From assembly GCA_026992595.1 (NCBI GenBank), contig JALWZW010000057.1, forward strand, positions 1 to 14,630: 14,630 nucleotides of DNA. The letters run 5' to 3'. The notes beneath the pieces were generated by a model, which saw only the letters and a program-made list of their open reading frames with translations, had not been told where the DNA came from and ran no database searches. The position numbers and the translations under genes were made by a program. The first letter of the stretch is position 1. Each line of letters opens with the position of its first letter. The DNA is from Microcaldota archaeon (GTDB lineage: Archaea; Micrarchaeota; Micrarchaeia; Anstonellales; Bilamarchaeaceae). Below, piece by piece: positions 6,356 to 13,610 of this stretch.

Positions 6356-7462
6356 CTAATCAGGTTTTTCAGGCATAAGGCCGCTTTTTTGCACCCACCA
6401 CCATGCCAAAGCAACAGAAACAACAGTAGAAACAACAATAATGGCTAAATAGATAGGCAAGAATTCAGGGCCCAGCATCTCAAAAAAAGGAACGCCAAAA
6501 ATGGTTGCAATAGTGTTAGGGACCAAAACAGCAGTACCTATAACTGTTAAATAAGAAACCAAAAGCGCCAACTTGTTATTTAAAATCTGCAATTGATTGT
6601 TGTAAATGCTTTGCATCACCTCCAAACCGCTGGCCAGCACACCGCTCATGTGCTCTGCCAACTCAATCTGATAATTGGTTTCAATAGCAAGCGCGCCTAT
6701 CCTTTCCAACAACCGCTGGTTGTCTGAAAGAAGTTCAGGGTCTCCATAGCGCAGGGTGTTTATAACATCTAATGTCTCCCAAAGCCCATCCATATAAACC
6801 ATAAGCGCATGCTTCATTCTATGAATTTCAGCGCTTATTTTTTCACGCGGAGTTTTGGTGCTGGAAAGAAGTTCGCTCACCCTATCGGCCGCCGCTTCTA
6901 TGCGCCGGAGAGCATCAAAATTGCGGGTGTTGTTTTCATCTAAAATCCTGATTAAAATAAGGGTAAGGCGGTCCTGCTTAGCCATCTTTGGCTTGATTTT
7001 GCGCATGAAAATTTTCCCATATCTCCGCAAGCGGAAAAAGCGCGTTGCTTTGGTGCCATGAATGGTCATAATAAGGTTCTCGCGAATGAGGATAAGAAGA
7101 TACTCAATCTTTACATCAAATTCCTTAGTTGCCATGATAATAGGCACTAAAACACCCATTTCAGTGTCAAAATCTTCATAGCCGCTTTCAGAGGAGCGGG
7201 AAAGGAGGCTGTGAACCAACTGTTCGCTAAAGCCCAACTCTTTTGCCACATCATAAGAATCTTGGTAAATATCATCTACAATATAATCAACCCATGCAAC
7301 CAACGATTTATCCACCACCTCTCTTAAATCTTGAGGAAAGCGCACCTCTTTTTCTACCGGTTTACCATTCTTCTGTAAAGCTACCACAAAGCCCCTTTGC
7401 TCTAAGGAAAGGATGACCTTAGAAACCTTTTTCTTCAACTCCTTAACAAGCGCTTCCATCAT
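6356..7462 (-). CDS. CorA-like divalent cation transporter with altered selectivity motif
   Basis: The protein has 368 residues with CorA architecture: an N-terminal cytoplasmic alpha/beta domain (LVAWVDYIVDD at about 54-64 and RENLIMTIHG are typical), long helices that include the stalk, and two C-terminal membrane segments at about 300-322 and 334-357. CorA proteins are pentameric Mg2+/Co2+/Ni2+ channels. The segment LVPNTIATIFGVPF aligns with the end of the first membrane helix of CorA, where the signature GMN normally stands. Here it reads GVP (323-325), so both Met and Asn are missing. A short tail of positive and negative residues follows the last helix. Fold assignment is good; the transported ion is uncertain. 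Starts at 7462 and 7459 are both possible (MM); the TATA-like box fits either. Confidence 0.85.
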   Translation of the reverse strand: MMEALVKELKKKVSKVILSLEQRGFVVALQKNGKPVEKEVRFPQDLREVVDKSLVAWVDYIVDDIYQDSYDVAKELGFSEQLVHSLLSRSSESGYEDFDTEMGVLVPIIMATKEFDVKIEYLLILIRENLIMTIHGTKATRFFRLRRYGKIFMRKIKPKMAKQDRLTLILIRILDENNTRNFDALRRIEAAADRVSELLSSTKTPREKISAEIHRMKHALMVYMDGLWETLDVINTLRYGDPELLSDNQRLLERIGALAIETNYQIELAEHMSGVLASGLEVMQSIYNNQLQILNNKLALLVSYLTVIGTAVLVPNTIATIFGVPFFEMLGPEFLPIYLAIIVVSTVVSVALAWWWVQKSGLMPEKPD

Positions 7463-7478
7463 AGCATATACAACAGCG

Positions 7479-7514
7479 CATTTTATATTATTAACCCATT
7501 TTATATCATTAACC
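7479..7514 (-). promoter_or_regulatory. Tandemly duplicated 18-bp promoter element of the CorA-like gene
   Basis: Two adjacent 18-nt units (7479-7496 and 7497-7514) differ at a single position. On the minus strand each reads GGTTAAT(A/G)ATATAAAATG, which looks like a purine-rich upstream element plus TATA box. The proximal copy is centred 24-27 nt from the start codon, as expected for a leaderless transcript. The distal copy is 18 nt further out. Confidence 0.65.
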
Positions 7515-7536
7515 TAGCGCCCTCAATCGCTCGCAA

Positions 7537-9537
7537 CTAGCTTTTATTTTCCTTTTTCTTCTTATAAGGGCAATTAGGGTCTATGCAAGCGGTAAAGCGC
7601 TTACCTCTCATAACAACCAAAACCTGCGGTTTGCCGCATTTGCAGGTTCCTTTAGGAGAGACAGGATAAGGGGGGAGGGGGAAAGAGAGGGTGCAGGCGG
7701 GGTAGTTAGAGCAACCTACAAACTGTTTTTTCCCTTTCACCTTTATGATTCTCAACTTTCCGCCGCACTCACATTCGCCCAACACAGATTCTTTATCTAA
7801 AGTTTCCATCAAGGCGCGCGCGAGCGCCTCTCCTATCTGCTCCTCCTTCGCCTTCCACTCCTCTAAAATACCTTTCAAAATCTCCTTGCTCTCTTCAATG
7901 ACTTCCTCCCTGCTCACCTTCCCCTCCACAATCCCTTCCATCTTCATCTCCATCTCACGCGTTAAGTTTTCATCCAATATTTTAGGCGCATATTGGGAAA
8001 GGATATCGCAGATTTTTAATCCAAAGTCAGTAACTTTAATAGGGTTGCCTGAAAGGTAGCCGCGCTTAAACAGCGTATCCACAATAACGGCGCGCGTTGC
8101 CTTGGTCCCCAACTGCCTTTTCTCCAACTCAGAAACAATAGATGCTTGAGAATGGCGCTTAGGCGGCTTGGTATGCTTTTTTACCCTTCTCTTACTTTCC
8201 ACCTCCTCTTCCTCTGCAAAGGAAGGAAAAGCGGTTTCCTCTGGCTTAATAAAGCGGTAAAGCGCCAACCACCCTTGCTCCTTAATCCTGCTTCCCTTAG
8301 CCACAAACACCTCCCCTCCGCTCACCGCTTCCAAAGCAACCGCTTCTTTTAGCGCCGAAGGGCCGAAAGAAGCAATGAACCTGCGCGCAATTAAAGTGTA
8401 AAGGTTTTTATGAGGGGTTGGCAAGGATTTGGGGGCAAGGCCGGTGGGATGGATGGCCGGATGGGCAGGGTCGCGCTTTTTCCCCTGCACAGGCGCTTTT
8501 CTGCCGCGGGAAAGCACCCATGAAGCATCCTCAAACTCTGCCTGTTTTAAAAGCGTTTGAAGGATGGCGCGGCTGTTAATGGTTGGCGGGATTTGTTGCG
8601 AGGAGGTGCGGGGGTAGGTGATTAAAGAGGATTCATAAAGCTCCTGCGCTAAAGAGAGCGTATAGGAAGGAGAGTAACCAAAAACGCGGTAAGCTTCAGT
8701 TTGAAGAGAGGTCAGGTCAAAGTTAGGGAGGGGAGGGATGGAAAGCTCTTTTACCTGCTTAGAGATGCGGGCGCTCTTTTCCACCCTTGCCACCACCTGC
8801 TTAGCTTCCTCCTCATCAAAAAACTTGCCCTTTTTATGGGTAAAAGTGATGCCCTTTATCTTTATCTTAACCTCCCAATAGGGCTGCGGCTGGAAGGAGC
8901 GAATTTGACGCTCTAAAGAGGAGAGGATAGAAAGGGTAGGGCCTTGCACCCGGCCAATGGAAAGTATACGGAATTTGTTTGCCTTTTTGAGCGCGCTCAT
9001 TAAGGCGCGGGAAAGGTTGATGCCGTAATACCAATCCACAATATGCCTTGTCTCTCCTGCATAAGCATTTAAATAATCAAAATCCATCTGCCGCTCATAA
9101 GCATCTCTTAAATCTTTTTTGGTAAGCGCAGAATATTTCATTCTCCGCCCCTCTTTTAAAGGGGTGGCGAAGCGGAAGAGATTATAGGCGATGGTGCTCC
9201 CCTCAATATCATAGTCGCATGCAGAAACAAACACATCTGCTTTTTTGGATAAAATAGAGATAAGGTCAATATAATTGCGAGTGTAGGAGGCATCTTTAGA
9301 AACCTCATAAGCAGGAAACCATGCAATATCAAAAACAGGATAATAATTACGCGCTTTCTTCTCCTTTTCAGCCAAAGAATAAACATGACCTACTGCAGAA
9401 GCAACCAGCGCCCTACCCTCCCCTGTCTTAATTTCATAGTAATAAATGTTCTTATAACGCTTTTTCGCAACCTCTTCGCCTATAGCATAAGCAATAACGC
9501 GCGCCACTTTGGGCTTTTCTGCCACAATTAATTCCAT
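7537..9537 (-). CDS. topA: DNA topoisomerase I (type IA, archaeal)
   Basis: This enzyme relaxes negatively supercoiled DNA by cutting one strand through a 5'-phosphotyrosine. Domains in order: TOPRIM at residues 1-145 with E7-K8 (VAEKP) and the acidic triad D108-Y-D110-x-E112 in CDYDIEG; the core with DWYYGINLSRAL and GRVQGPTL; the active-site segment SSLITYPRTSS with nucleophile Y308 and R310; a helical domain with LGTKATRA; and two C-terminal C4 zinc fingers (C589, C591, C609, C615 and C632, C634, C651, C656). The length of 666 is normal and all key residues are present. It is not reverse gyrase, since there is no helicase part. A TATA-like box lies 29 nt before the ATG, just beyond the stop of the prenyl synthase gene, so it is probably transcribed separately. 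Confidence 0.96.
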   Translation of the reverse strand: MELIVAEKPKVARVIAYAIGEEVAKKRYKNIYYYEIKTGEGRALVASAVGHVYSLAEKEKKARNYYPVFDIAWFPAYEVSKDASYTRNYIDLISILSKKADVFVSACDYDIEGSTIAYNLFRFATPLKEGRRMKYSALTKKDLRDAYERQMDFDYLNAYAGETRHIVDWYYGINLSRALMSALKKANKFRILSIGRVQGPTLSILSSLERQIRSFQPQPYWEVKIKIKGITFTHKKGKFFDEEEAKQVVARVEKSARISKQVKELSIPPLPNFDLTSLQTEAYRVFGYSPSYTLSLAQELYESSLITYPRTSSQQIPPTINSRAILQTLLKQAEFEDASWVLSRGRKAPVQGKKRDPAHPAIHPTGLAPKSLPTPHKNLYTLIARRFIASFGPSALKEAVALEAVSGGEVFVAKGSRIKEQGWLALYRFIKPEETAFPSFAEEEEVESKRRVKKHTKPPKRHSQASIVSELEKRQLGTKATRAVIVDTLFKRGYLSGNPIKVTDFGLKICDILSQYAPKILDENLTREMEMKMEGIVEGKVSREEVIEESKEILKGILEEWKAKEEQIGEALARALMETLDKESVLGECECGGKLRIIKVKGKKQFVGCSNYPACTLSFPLPPYPVSPKGTCKCGKPQVLVVMRGKRFTACIDPNCPYKKKKENKS

Positions 9538-9561
9538 CCTTTTAACATTTCAGTACAAGCG

Positions 9562-9570
9562 ATTAAAAAG
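9562..9570 (-). promoter_or_regulatory. TATA-like box of topA
   Basis: Minus-strand CTTTTTAAT is centred about 29 nt before the ATG, squeezed into the 33-bp gap after the prenyl synthase gene. There is no clear SD site, although AAAGG lies close to the ATG. Confidence 0.4.
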
Positions 9571-10536
9571 TTATTTATCCCTATGGGCGCTATAGTCAGC
9601 AAGCGCAAGCAACTCTTCCTTTTCTTTGCTTGGAGGAAGATTTGCCAATGCCTCCTTCGCCTTTTCCGCATATTCCTCTGCTATTTTCTGGCAATATGAA
9701 ATGGCGCCGCACCCTTCTATTATAGAAATTGCCTCCTTTATAAGCGCCTCCTCTTTTGTATGCATTCTTAAAATCTCTTCCAACCTTGCGGCCTTATCGC
9801 TATGCTTAAACGCATAAAGCACCATCAAGGTGCGCTTTCCTTCTGAAATATCGCCCCCTATCTCCTTTTTATACTTCTCAAAATCACCTATCAGGTTAAG
9901 GACATCATCCCTTATTTGAAAAGCCGCTCCTACATATTCCCCATAGCGCCTCAACTCCTCAGCAAACTTCCCGCCCAGCGCACCGCCTAAATAGCAAGAT
10001 AAGGAGAGCAGAGCGCAGGTCTTGCCTCTTATCATCTCAAAATACTCCTCCTCGCTAATATCAAACCTCTCCTTCCTTATCCAATCAATCTCTATGCCTT
10101 GCCCTTCCACCACCCGCCTAAAGCATTGGGCATAATCGCTAAAAAAATCGCTTTTACCAACCTCTTCCCATATACAAGTATAAAGCGCATCCCCTGCATT
10201 AAGCGCATAAGCAACACCATGGCTTTTATGGAGGGCGGGCGCGCCCCTTCTGAAATCAGAATTATCCTCAATATCATCATGTATGAGCGTAAAATTATGG
10301 AAAAGTTCAATCAATGCGCCATGCCTCACTGCCTCTTCCATATCTCCACCGCTTAACTTGCAACATAAAAGGCAGAGGGAGGGCCTGATGCGCTTTCCCC
10401 CTCGCTTAATGTAAGGAAGAATATCTCCATAAATTCGCTCATCCTTTTGGCTCAAAAACCGCTCTATATACTGCTCCACCTGAGCAAGGTAGGGTTTAAC
10501 AGAAGAAAACATAAAAGAGGATTTAAGCGCAAACAT
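9571..10536 (-). CDS. Polyprenyl (geranylgeranyl/farnesyl) diphosphate synthase
   Basis: This is a trans-isoprenyl diphosphate synthase that extends allylic diphosphates with isopentenyl diphosphate, in archaea mainly to supply C20 chains for membrane ether lipids. Counting from the ATG at 10536 (321 residues), GGKRIRP is near 46-52, the first aspartate motif is D87-D88-I-E-D91 followed by RRG, and the second is D210-D211 in QIRDDVLNL, followed by GGDISEGKRTL. A Phe stands five residues before the first aspartate motif, which in archaeal enzymes fits a short (C15-C20) product. A longer frame from 10566 would overlap the upstream gene by 31 bp. I prefer 10536 because its A is shared with the upstream stop codon (TAATG), typical of coupled translation. 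A later ATG at 10512 is also possible. Confidence 0.92.
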   Translation of the reverse strand: MFALKSSFMFSSVKPYLAQVEQYIERFLSQKDERIYGDILPYIKRGGKRIRPSLCLLCCKLSGGDMEEAVRHGALIELFHNFTLIHDDIEDNSDFRRGAPALHKSHGVAYALNAGDALYTCIWEEVGKSDFFSDYAQCFRRVVEGQGIEIDWIRKERFDISEEEYFEMIRGKTCALLSLSCYLGGALGGKFAEELRRYGEYVGAAFQIRDDVLNLIGDFEKYKKEIGGDISEGKRTLMVLYAFKHSDKAARLEEILRMHTKEEALIKEAISIIEGCGAISYCQKIAEEYAEKAKEALANLPPSKEKEELLALADYSAHRDK

Positions 10537-10823
10537 TATAAACGCTTTTTGAAGCCACAACGACAAATGACGCGGAAGCAGTGATTTTTGCGGTCATAAA
10601 CCACCTTAACCGTCTCACTGTTCCACAACAAAAAGCATTTTCTGCAGAACCTGTTTTTAAGAGGGCGCGGCACCCTGGTCCTGTACTTTTTCACCAAGTC
10701 AAAAAGCATTTTTATATAATGCACTGCCCGCTCCCTTTCCCCTCTTTCCCAAGCGCGTTCCGCCTCTTCAAAAAGTTTAAATAAAGATTGTTTTACTGCT
10801 TTTATAATCAGAAGTTTCCTCAT
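10536..10823 (-). CDS. rnp4: RNase P protein component 4 (Rpr2/Rpp21 family)
   Basis: This small basic protein (95 residues) is a subunit of archaeal RNase P, which removes 5' leaders from pre-tRNA. It matches the Rpr2/Rpp21 family: two N-terminal helices with Lys and Arg (ERAVHYIKMLFDLVKKY, then RVPRPLKNRFCRKC), then a zinc ribbon with C60-x-x-C63 and a second pair C87-x-C89 in VICRCG. The family usually has C-x-x-C at the second site; here one residue is missing, and C82 is an extra cysteine nearby. The length is slightly short for the family (about 100-120). Its stop overlaps the prenyl synthase ATG by one base. Its own promoter lies inside the first codons of the divergent DUF63 gene. Confidence 0.85.
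   Translation of the reverse strand: MRKLLIIKAVKQSLFKLFEEAERAWERGERERAVHYIKMLFDLVKKYRTRVPRPLKNRFCRKCFLLWNSETVKVVYDRKNHCFRVICRCGFKKRL
10801..10808 (+). promoter_or_regulatory. TATA-like box of the DUF63 gene, inside the RNase P coding region
   Basis: TTTATAAT is centred 25 nt before the TTG at 10829 and 34 nt before the ATG at 10838. It predicts a start of transcription near 10830, hence either a TTG start or a leader of about eight bases. Confidence 0.45.
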
Positions 10824-10837
10824 CAGAGTTGCTTATA

Positions 10838-11668
10838 ATGGAAGATTTTATATATCAGTATTTTATAAAGCCGATATGGGAAAAGAGCGGATACAACCCT
10901 GTGAATACAGCGGTATATGTTGCTATCGCTCTGGTTGCGCTTTATTTTATAAATAAATATCTAAAAAGAGAGAAACTGCTTAATGAAAGCTTTATAAAAG
11001 GGGTTTTGTTTTTCGTGCTCTTTGGCTCTACCATGCGTGTGGTGACTGATGCGGTGGATAACGGAGTATTTGAAGCGATAACACCGCTGCATCAATTGCT
11101 CCTTTCCTCAGGGATTTATGATTACGGCTACATAACAGTTAGCCCCGGTATTTATATTTTAACCGCCTTCCTCCTTTTCGCTTCCTTAATAATATTAAAG
11201 CGCATTGGCAAAGGCGAAGAGTTGTGGAAAGTGGGGGCGCTGTTGTGGGTGTTCCACCTCTCACTCCTCCTCCCCTTCCTTAAATACACAAACTACGGCC
11301 TGTTGGTGTTTGTGCTTGCGTTTCTGCCTTTTATCGCAGCGCTTTACTTTATAAAGGACAGATTATACAGCGGAATGGTGGGTGCGCAGGCATTGGACGG
11401 CGCCGCCACCTTTGTGGCAATAGACATATTTTCCAAGCAAGAGGGCATAAGATATTTTGAACAGCATGTACTCTCTGCCTTTATTGGTTCCTTAGGCGGC
11501 TATTGGGTATTTTATCTGCTCAAAGTAGCGCTTGCGGTTGCCGCCTATTATGCGCTTAAAGAAGAAAAGATGGCAGAAGAAGATAAAAGGTTTATAGCAT
11601 TGGTTATTATAATAATCGGCTTAGCACCTGGAATGAGAGATGTTTTGAGAATGATGATAGGTGCATAA
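10838..11668 (+). CDS. DUF63 family multi-pass membrane protein
   Basis: The protein has 276 residues and matches the archaeal DUF63 family in several places: YFIKPIWEKSGYNPVNT near the N-terminus, the FGSTMRVVTDA segment, GAQALDGAATFVAIDIF, FEQHVLSAF, and the C-terminal GLAPGMRDVLRM. About seven or eight hydrophobic helices can be seen, with few charges between them. Conserved polar and acidic residues inside the membrane region (N, D, D-G, H) look like a potential active site or ion pathway. The family is widespread in archaea and its biochemical function is not known to me. The start could be ATG at 10838 or the in-frame TTG at 10829, which adds three residues. The gene is divergent from the RNase P operon and each promoter lies in the other gene. 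Confidence 0.9.
   Translation: MEDFIYQYFIKPIWEKSGYNPVNTAVYVAIALVALYFINKYLKREKLLNESFIKGVLFFVLFGSTMRVVTDAVDNGVFEAITPLHQLLLSSGIYDYGYITVSPGIYILTAFLLFASLIILKRIGKGEELWKVGALLWVFHLSLLLPFLKYTNYGLLVFVLAFLPFIAALYFIKDRLYSGMVGAQALDGAATFVAIDIFSKQEGIRYFEQHVLSAFIGSLGGYWVFYLLKVALAVAAYYALKEEKMAEEDKRFIALVIIIIGLAPGMRDVLRMMIGA
10844..10856 (-). promoter_or_regulatory. TATA-like box of the RNase P operon, inside the DUF63 coding region
   Basis: Minus-strand GATATATAAAATC is centred 27 nt before the RNase P ATG at 10823. It occupies the third to seventh codons of the divergent DUF63 gene. Confidence 0.55.
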
Positions 11669-11684
11669 AGCGCGCTTATGCGCC
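11660..11684 (+). terminator. Hairpin between the convergent DUF63 and thrS genes
   Basis: GGTGCATAA (11660-11668) pairs with TTATGCGCC (11676-11684), with one G-T wobble, around a 7-nt loop AGCGCGC. The 5' arm includes the DUF63 stop codon. No T-run follows on the + strand, so a role in 3'-end formation is only inferred. Like the hairpin at 557-577 it has a 7-nt loop and involves the stop codon. Confidence 0.4.
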
Positions 11685-11725
11685 CCTCCCATTTTCTGCT
11701 CTAAATCCGCTCTAAACCTTAACGC

Positions 11726-13564
11726 TCAGGCAATCAGCGGCCTTTTGGATAGGAAGAGCGGAAGCGAAAGGGGGAAGTAAGGATAGCCATCAGTGCGCTT
11801 TTTAATCTCCTCAGCCAACTCCTCCCTCTTCATCTTCACCCTTCCTTCTCCCCTCACATTAACAGAAAGCGTCCCCTCCTTCGCCTCTCGTTCGCCTATA
11901 ACCACCACATAAGGAACCCATTCCTTTTCCGCCTCTCTCACCTTTTTAGAAAGCGTCTCATCTCTATCATCAATATCTGCTCTTATTTTAGAAGAGGTAA
12001 GATAATCGCAAAGCGCCTTTGCCTCTTCTAAAAACTGGTTAGAAAGGGGGAGGATGCGAACCTGCGTAGGCGAGAGCCATAAAGGCCAAGAGGCCTTTTG
12101 CCCTTTGGCAATCCTCTCTGCCTCACGCTCCAAAAGCGCATATAAAACACGCTCAAGAGAGCCGCTAATAGAGGCATGGAGGATAAGCGGGCGCTTCCTC
12201 CTCCCCTCTTCATCCACATAAGAAATATCATAAGTTTCTGCATTCTCAACATCTATTTGGACTGTGGAAAGCGCACTCGCCTTATGCATGCAGTCCACAA
12301 AATTAAATTCAAATTTTGTGATGAAGTAGGCATAGCGCTCTTTGAAAATCTCAAACAGCACAGGCCTGCCCGCTTTTTTAACAAGGGAAACATACCATTC
12401 TTTATTCTCGTTGAAAAAATCCTCCTGCACCCTAAAAGCGATCTCTGTTTCAATCCCCAAATCTCTATTCCATTCTAAGCAGAGTTCATATTGGCGCTCA
12501 AACTCTTTTTTAGCCATCTCAAAATCGCTCACCAGGGTGTGCATATCTGGCATGGTGAAAGCGCGCAACCGCTTTAATCCAGCCAACTCGCCCGACTGCT
12601 CCCTGCGGAAAGAATAGCGCGTAAGTTCAAAAAGTTTTAAAGGAAGGTGCTTATAGGAGATGGTCATATCATGCGCAATAAGAAATTGGCCAAAGCAAGC
12701 AGCAAAGCGCAGGAAAAGTTTCTTTTTATCGCTTAAAACAATATATTGGCGTGCAGGAAAGCGGTTCAAATACTTTTTAAGCGCAGGGTGTTCAAAATCA
12801 TACATTATAGGGGTCTCCACCTCCAATGCGCCATATTGAACGCATATATCGCTTATGCGCTGTTCCAACAACTTTTTCATAAGGCGGCCTTTTGGTAAAA
12901 AACGGAAGTTGCCAGGGTCAGAGCCCGGCTCATAGTCAATAAGCTGTTGAGCGCGCATGAGTTTTATATGAGGGGGTTCTTTTTCATAAACGCGCGACTT
13001 CTTAATCTCATAATCCACAAAAAATCTAAACTTATCATTTTTAAACTGGTACTCCTCAACAGGTACAATCGTCCCGCTGCTTTCCATCACATAAAAACTG
13101 CTTTTAACCGCGCTCTCCTTTTGCAAACTTTCAGGTACAAACTCTCGTTGCTGAGTTCCTGCCTTAAACTCGCGAGAAAGTTCTGAAAGAGGGTGGCCTT
13201 TGCAACGAATAGTATAAGATTTATACCAGCCAAAAGGCGCATGGTCCACTTTAAATTCGCTGCTCAAAAGTTTTTCTGCCTCTAAGAGCATCTCTTTTGC
13301 TAAAGAAGGGGGGGCAGGGTTTGAAGTGAGGTGAACAAGAGGGTAAAGCAGTATTTGGTCTGTATGCAGTTGGGCGGCAATCTTTCTGCTCTCTTCTGCC
13401 AACAGTTTGGCGCTTTCCTTGCTGTCCCCCTCTTCCACTGCAACAAAAACCACCAACACCTCTTCATACCGCTTCCTCTTATCTTTTATCTCTTCTGCGC
13501 CCTCAATCGCCTTCTTCTTCACTTCCACCTCTATAAAATCAGCATGAACGCTCATTATCCTCAT
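11726..13564 (-). CDS. thrS: Threonyl-tRNA synthetase, archaeal type with editing domain
   Basis: It charges tRNA-Thr with threonine. Residues 1-140 are the archaeal N-terminal editing domain, related to D-aminoacyl-tRNA deacylase, which removes mischarged serine; the opening MRIMSVHADFIEVEVK is typical and supports the first ATG. The class II catalytic core follows, with TPIMYDFEHP (motif 1 region), RYSFRREQSGELAGLKRLRAF (motif 2, positions 316-336) and SGSLERVLYALLE (motif 3). The three zinc ligands that select threonine appear intact: C290, H342 and H463. An anticodon-binding domain starts at about residue 495 (QVRILPLSNQ). The length of 612 is normal. Unlike most genes here it has a strong SD site (AAGGAGGG) five bases before the ATG, plus a TATA-like box at 13600-13609, so it can be read from its own short-leader transcript as well as from the upstream genes. 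Confidence 0.97.
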   Translation of the reverse strand: MRIMSVHADFIEVEVKKKAIEGAEEIKDKRKRYEEVLVVFVAVEEGDSKESAKLLAEESRKIAAQLHTDQILLYPLVHLTSNPAPPSLAKEMLLEAEKLLSSEFKVDHAPFGWYKSYTIRCKGHPLSELSREFKAGTQQREFVPESLQKESAVKSSFYVMESSGTIVPVEEYQFKNDKFRFFVDYEIKKSRVYEKEPPHIKLMRAQQLIDYEPGSDPGNFRFLPKGRLMKKLLEQRISDICVQYGALEVETPIMYDFEHPALKKYLNRFPARQYIVLSDKKKLFLRFAACFGQFLIAHDMTISYKHLPLKLFELTRYSFRREQSGELAGLKRLRAFTMPDMHTLVSDFEMAKKEFERQYELCLEWNRDLGIETEIAFRVQEDFFNENKEWYVSLVKKAGRPVLFEIFKERYAYFITKFEFNFVDCMHKASALSTVQIDVENAETYDISYVDEEGRRKRPLILHASISGSLERVLYALLEREAERIAKGQKASWPLWLSPTQVRILPLSNQFLEEAKALCDYLTSSKIRADIDDRDETLSKKVREAEKEWVPYVVVIGEREAKEGTLSVNVRGEGRVKMKREELAEEIKKRTDGYPYFPLSLPLFLSKRPLIA

Positions 13565-13570
13565 TACACA

Positions 13571-13578
13571 CCCTCCTT
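13571..13578 (-). promoter_or_regulatory. Strong SD site of thrS
   Basis: AAGGAGGG on the minus strand ends about six bases before the ATG at 13564. It selects that ATG over the in-frame ATG at 13555. Confidence 0.75.
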
Positions 13579-13599
13579 AAAAGCGAAAACACTTTATGG

Positions 13600-13609
13600 T
13601 TTTTATAGA
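13600..13609 (-). promoter_or_regulatory. TATA-like box of thrS
   Basis: Minus-strand CTATAAAAAC lies just after the stop of the upstream gene. It would start transcription near 13577, giving a leader of about a dozen bases that still contains the SD site. Confidence 0.45.
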
Positions 13610-13610
13610 G

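Noticed and set aside
7463..7536. tRNA or small RNA gene in the gap before topA's end
   Set aside because: The gap holds only the duplicated promoter; no cloverleaf or stable stem is apparent.
7537..9537. Reverse gyrase
   Set aside because: Only the topoisomerase part is present; there is no helicase domain and the length is that of an ordinary type IA enzyme.
9571..10566. Prenyl synthase start at 10566
   Set aside because: It would overlap the RNase P gene by 31 bp and add ten residues unlike the family; the TAATG overlap at 10536 is a better explanation.
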